64,000 nucleotides of DNA from NCBI GenBank assembly GCA_043228905.1, contig JBHGNT010000006.1, forward strand, positions 13,578,001 to 13,642,000, written 5' to 3'. The notes beneath the pieces were generated by a model. That model was given only the letters and a program-made list of their open reading frames with translations, searched no databases and was not told the DNA's origin. Within the stretch, counting starts at the first letter, position 1. Each line of letters starts with the position of its first letter. Source of the stretch: Azolla caroliniana (lineage: Eukaryota > Polypodiophyta). The translations under genes and the position numbers were made by a program. Below are positions 60,617 through 64,000 of the stretch, in pieces.

Positions 60617-62393
60617 TTACATAGCAATCAATTCATCAATGGCATTATCATCATCTTCCTTTAGAGAAGTCTCATAAGCTATATGTGCATTCTCTTCCCC
60701 TGTTAGCCGGGCAACCGTAAGCTCTTCTATAAGCTCGTCATCAAGCTCAATTAGCTCCCCAGTTTCTCTAGCTAATGGAGGAATAGGCTCTCGAGAAGCC
60801 GGTTGAAATTGTTCCATATCCGTGATGTGCTTTGCACCGACCTCCTCGTCCTGGTCTGGGCATTCCCGCAAGGCTTTAATACTCATATTTATAAATATAA
60901 CCTACTCCTCATCCTTCTCTAATGCTACAATATTTCTGAAGAGCTTCAATGCGCATGCAAACGTTGTACCTATAAAGAAATGGGCAAGAAGACTCGGTTA
61001 TCCAACCATAAGAATCAGTATTGATTATATTAGCAACCTAAACCTAGTTCAAAGGATACATGTGCTAGAAAATAGGCCTAATATCCAATCTCCTTCGTTC
61101 GAGAACATTTCAATCAAGTGCATCGTAAGTCATTGAGGTTTTTGGTATGGGTTGACAAGTCCCCGTTCTGATGTGGTGACATGTCGCAATTTGCGTGTGA
61201 CTGTTGGATATACCAACAGGTTTGAACCTCCAACTTCATTAGAGTGCTCCTTGATTATTTGTTTCTTTATTTTGTCTAAGTAACCAGCCGTAATGTACTC
61301 AATCACATTTACGAACCGAAAGGCCAGTCCTCTATTCACGTTGGTTTTCATTCTATAATGGATACTAGGAGAGTTAAGAATAGATTCTATCAATTAAGAA
61401 CGAAAGTATGGTGAACGAGACTTATAAATAATCTTTACCAAGCAAGGTTCTCGATGTCGTGGAAACGAGATATCAATGCTTGAGCTACCAAGTACCCTTG
61501 GTCCATGCTATGAAACACAACTATCCTCCACAAGGATGCAGTTGTCAGCTCAACAAAATCATTAACCATTTTTTCTAATTGTTTGAACCGGAAAGGTTCA
61601 TCGTCGTATGATGATCCAACCATTCGAAATCCATAAGGTATATCTGCAATCAAAAGTTTCTTTGGCACTTTCTGGATCATCTCTACGACATCGCTACAGA
61701 GCACATTATAGTAGAGATCTTTTGTAATGTCTTTCTTGTGGCTAATTTTTTTGAAGGAGCCATCTTCTTCAATTTCATACGCCTTGACTAAGCGACGATC
61801 TTTTTCTTTTCTGGCTCTCTCGAGATGTGCAAGGAAGGATGTTGGAAAGTCGTGTATATTATTAAGAAATCATTATTATAAAAATGAATACTAATCCAAT
61901 CCTTGAATGCAATGAAATACGCAGCTAACACCTTATATGAAGATGTCGAAGGATAATCCTTAGTTACTTGTTCCCAAGTTATACATCCAAGTTGTTTCAT
62001 CATAACTTCTTGGATCTTCATATATACCTTATGATTATGAAATCACCAATAGAGATTAGAACTTTATTTAAAACCATAATTATTTCATTTAACTATTTGA
62101 CAAGACTTACTTGCTAAACTCAGTGACCATCTTTTCTAGGCTCAATTCTTTGGCCACAATCCATGACAACACTGACACCAATAGTTGATCATCCTTAATG
62201 CCTTGCATTACTCTCCACAGAGACAACTTCATGTCGTCGGCCGCTTCTTCAATTTTCAGGTCGATTTTCTTCGCCGTTGTTGATTTCAATTCGAGCTAGG
62301 GGCCTACTCTACATTTCTTTTGTCGTTGACCCTTGACCTCCACATTCTCCCACATTGAAAAAATTTGATCTTGAAGGTCCCAAACTTCCCCAT
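60617..62393 (-). pseudogene. Amino-methyltransferase half of a ParB-methyltransferase gene
   Basis: From 62393: EVWDLQDQIFSMWENVEVKG, TAG, TTAKKIDLKIEEAADDMKLS, then splice donor GTAAGT (62110-62105). Next exon: QLGCITWEQVTKDYPSTSSY. Then KDITKDLYYNVLCSDVVEMI and the DPPY-type motif LLIADIPYGFRM (61644-61630; second residue Ile instead of Pro). After another intron: FRFVNVIEYITAGYLDK, GGSNLLVYPTVTRKLRHVTT, LVNPYQKP, TGA, and the SAM-binding end WILGLFSS / GTTFACALKLFRNIVALEKD, TAG, and an acidic tail to 60617. The order DPPY then GxG is that of beta-class N4/N6 amino-methylases. The stops show it is decayed. Confidence 0.7.
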
Positions 62394-62904
62394 CTCTAAA
62401 GACATTGTTGTAAAATAATTAGCATAAAATACACGTACAATATGTATTCTAACTTTTTTTTTGAATACTTAGAATACATATTTTATAGATAAAGTACGTT
62501 AAATACTTAGAATACGTTTAGAATACTTAAAATACGTGTGGAATACTTAGAATACGTTTAGAATACTTAGAATACGTGTAGAATACTTAGAATACTTAGA
62601 ATACATTTAGAATACTTAGAGTACGTGTAGAATACTTAGAATACGCTAAATACTTTTTAAAATTCAAAGTTTTTTTTTTCGAAAAAAAGAAAAGATGTTT
62701 TGAAATGATAAATACTTGTTAAATATGTAGAATATGTCAAATTTTTAGAATACGTAGAATACGTCAAATTTTTAAAAACGGCAGTTCTAAAATGTAGAAT
62801 ACGTGTAGAATACATCAAAGTATTCTAAAATGTACTCAGAACATAGAATACGCGTTTTTAACAACTATGTCTAAAGGCTAGTTGAAACGATGACTCATAC
62901 TTAC
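62394..62904 (-). other. Putative intron with a TAGAATACTTAGAATACGT tandem array
   Basis: Donor GTAAGT at 62904-62899 and an acceptor AG near 62394 keep the frame (SDGL then GEVWDL). The interior (about 62440-62860) is an AT-rich array of 10- and 20-bp units based on gaatacttagaatacgt. No coding signal inside. Confidence 0.5.
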
Positions 62905-64000
62905 GAAGACCATCTGACTTAACATTATCGTCCACAACAATGCCGACCTCATGAAGACATTGATGTCATAATCCGGGGTGAAGCCTTACACTGCACTTTT
63001 GTTTGACATCCAAGTACTCATGGTGGAAGAACCTTATCCGCTCGATGGACGACATTTTTTGCTGGTAGTCGTTGTCATTGTAATGGTCCCATGCCAAGAG
63101 TTTTGCCTCTTTAGTTGTGAGTCCCATGCGTATTTTACACTCGGCATACTTGAAGAAAAAAGTGGTTTGGTGCTATTTTACAAGTTGTCGTCGTGCTTTA
63201 GCAGAATGTGACCCACCAATTACAAAGTAATTGTATTGATTGTGCTTTCTCACATCAAAAAACTCAATGGAAGAACATTCGTCAAGATCCACCATTATGA
63301 TAAATGGTATAACTATGGCATGTGGATTTATTTTCCATTTTTTCTTGAGATTTTGAATGCATTCTATGTGGCTCTCTAATCTCAAGTGGTCTTCGTCCTG
63401 TATTAACATCTATTGGTGGCCTATGGATGTGTGTTATAGGCAAATTGAAGACTTGACCTTTTCTCACCAGTTTCTTTTGCATTTTCTCTCTTCAAATCTT
63501 GTTCTGCTCAGAAGACAAAATACTAGATGTTAGCTCAGCACCTAGTGTGACCCGAGTTTCCTCATCATTTGTTGAACTTGATGATTTGGACTTTGGCATC
63601 TTTGTGACCTTTTTCTTTGTTGGTCTCAATTGTATCTTTGAGACCTTTTGTGGGGCCTTCACTGGAGATGGTGATGCATCCCTTAGAGTTATATGACCTT
63701 GTATATATGGTCTTAATGTTGTTATAAGATTTTTTGAAGTATCAATGGCGACTTTAAAAGATTCGGAACCACATGAATCCTTAACAAGTCGATCTTCAGA
63801 TAGAAACATTTTTCGGACTCCCTTTGAACAACCCACTAATACTATAAGATTGAGGGAGTTGGGGTCTTCGTAGTCAAGGCGTAACCTTCGACCATAACTA
63901 AAGGGTCTTTCTTTCTTAAGTTGACCATCCCCCTTCTTTTTGAGGTCAATAAGATGACTTTCTTTTTTGAGTCGACATATTGCATGCACCGCTCGTTGTC
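62905..64000 (-). pseudogene. ParB-like half of the ParB-methyltransferase gene, open at window edge
   Basis: 63492-64000 is open to the right edge (basic N-terminal part: RLKKESHLIDLKKKGDG, then SSEQNKI stop). A shifted frame (63482-63410) reads GQVFNLPITHIHRPPIDV. 63409-63173 contains AIVIPFIIMVDLDECSSIEF and FVIGGSHSAKARRQLV, which resembles the ParB/Srx nuclease-like motif (G-x-H-R-x-x-A). After TAG (63175-63173) the same frame goes on: KYAECKIRMGLTTKEAKLLA, DYQQKMSSIERIRFFHHEYL, then TGA (62968-62966), HQCLHEVGIVVDDNVKSDGL and the splice donor. At least one frameshift and two stops. Confidence 0.6.

Noticed and set aside
60617-64000. In-frame TAG/TGA codons as recoding or RNA editing in the ParB-methyltransferase gene
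   Set aside because: U-to-C editing of stops is known in organelles of some plants, not in nuclear genes with GT-AG introns. A frameshift and the loss of the second DPPY residue point to decay.

Overview
The window is a land-plant nuclear DNA segment made almost entirely of transposable elements. Evidence for a plant: Ty1/copia and Ty3/gypsy retrotransposons with plant-style TATA boxes and initiator-Met primer sites, a DUF659/hAT transposase, and GT-AG introns. Two gypsy elements carry the canonical type of chromodomain that I recall from Tcn1-like chromoviruses of fungi, mosses and lycophytes. A spore-bearing plant with a large genome is therefore a reasonable guess, but I cannot fix the species.

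Layout. (1) 1-10417: the 3' part of a non-autonomous LTR element (N) with one gag-like ORF, a degenerate repeat field and a 723-bp 3' LTR. A young, complete gypsy element (A, 407-6313) sits inside its ORF with TSD tcggc. (2) 10418-13748: 3' half of a copia element (F) whose integrase was hit by N. (3) 14156-50608: a second copia element of the same family (E). Its pol is split by gypsy element B (16647-48211, minus strand, TSD caatg). B is itself split by C (18072-28337, TSD gagat), C2 (31098-39797, minus strand) and D (40702-47665, TSD ggagc). C's 5' LTR holds a further solo LTR (TSD acgag). (4) 50609-52474: short repeats, a solo LTR on the minus strand (TSD tcaac) and a small unknown ORF. 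(5) 52475-58813: copia LTRs and truncated copia elements facing inward around a truncated hAT/DUF659 transposase. (6) 58814-64000: AT-richer, gene-like DNA with a decayed intron-containing gene on the minus strand. It encodes a ParB-like domain followed by an amino-methyltransferase (DIPY motif, then a GxG-type motif).

Most notable: A and B appear to be self-primed. The 11-12 nt after the LTR (2-nt offset) are complementary to the LTR 33 nt downstream of the TATA box, and the pairing covaries between the two elements. A and B also share a -1 frameshift signal at the gag-pol junction (GTTAAAC, 7-nt spacer, 10-bp hairpin with a pairing-preserving change). C and C2 carry two extra 3' genes, one a long coiled coil, behind a purine tract and a candidate internal promoter. 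The decayed ParB-methyltransferase gene is the only substantial non-retroelement gene recognised.

All domain calls come from reading motifs by eye. No database search, alignment program or folding program was run.
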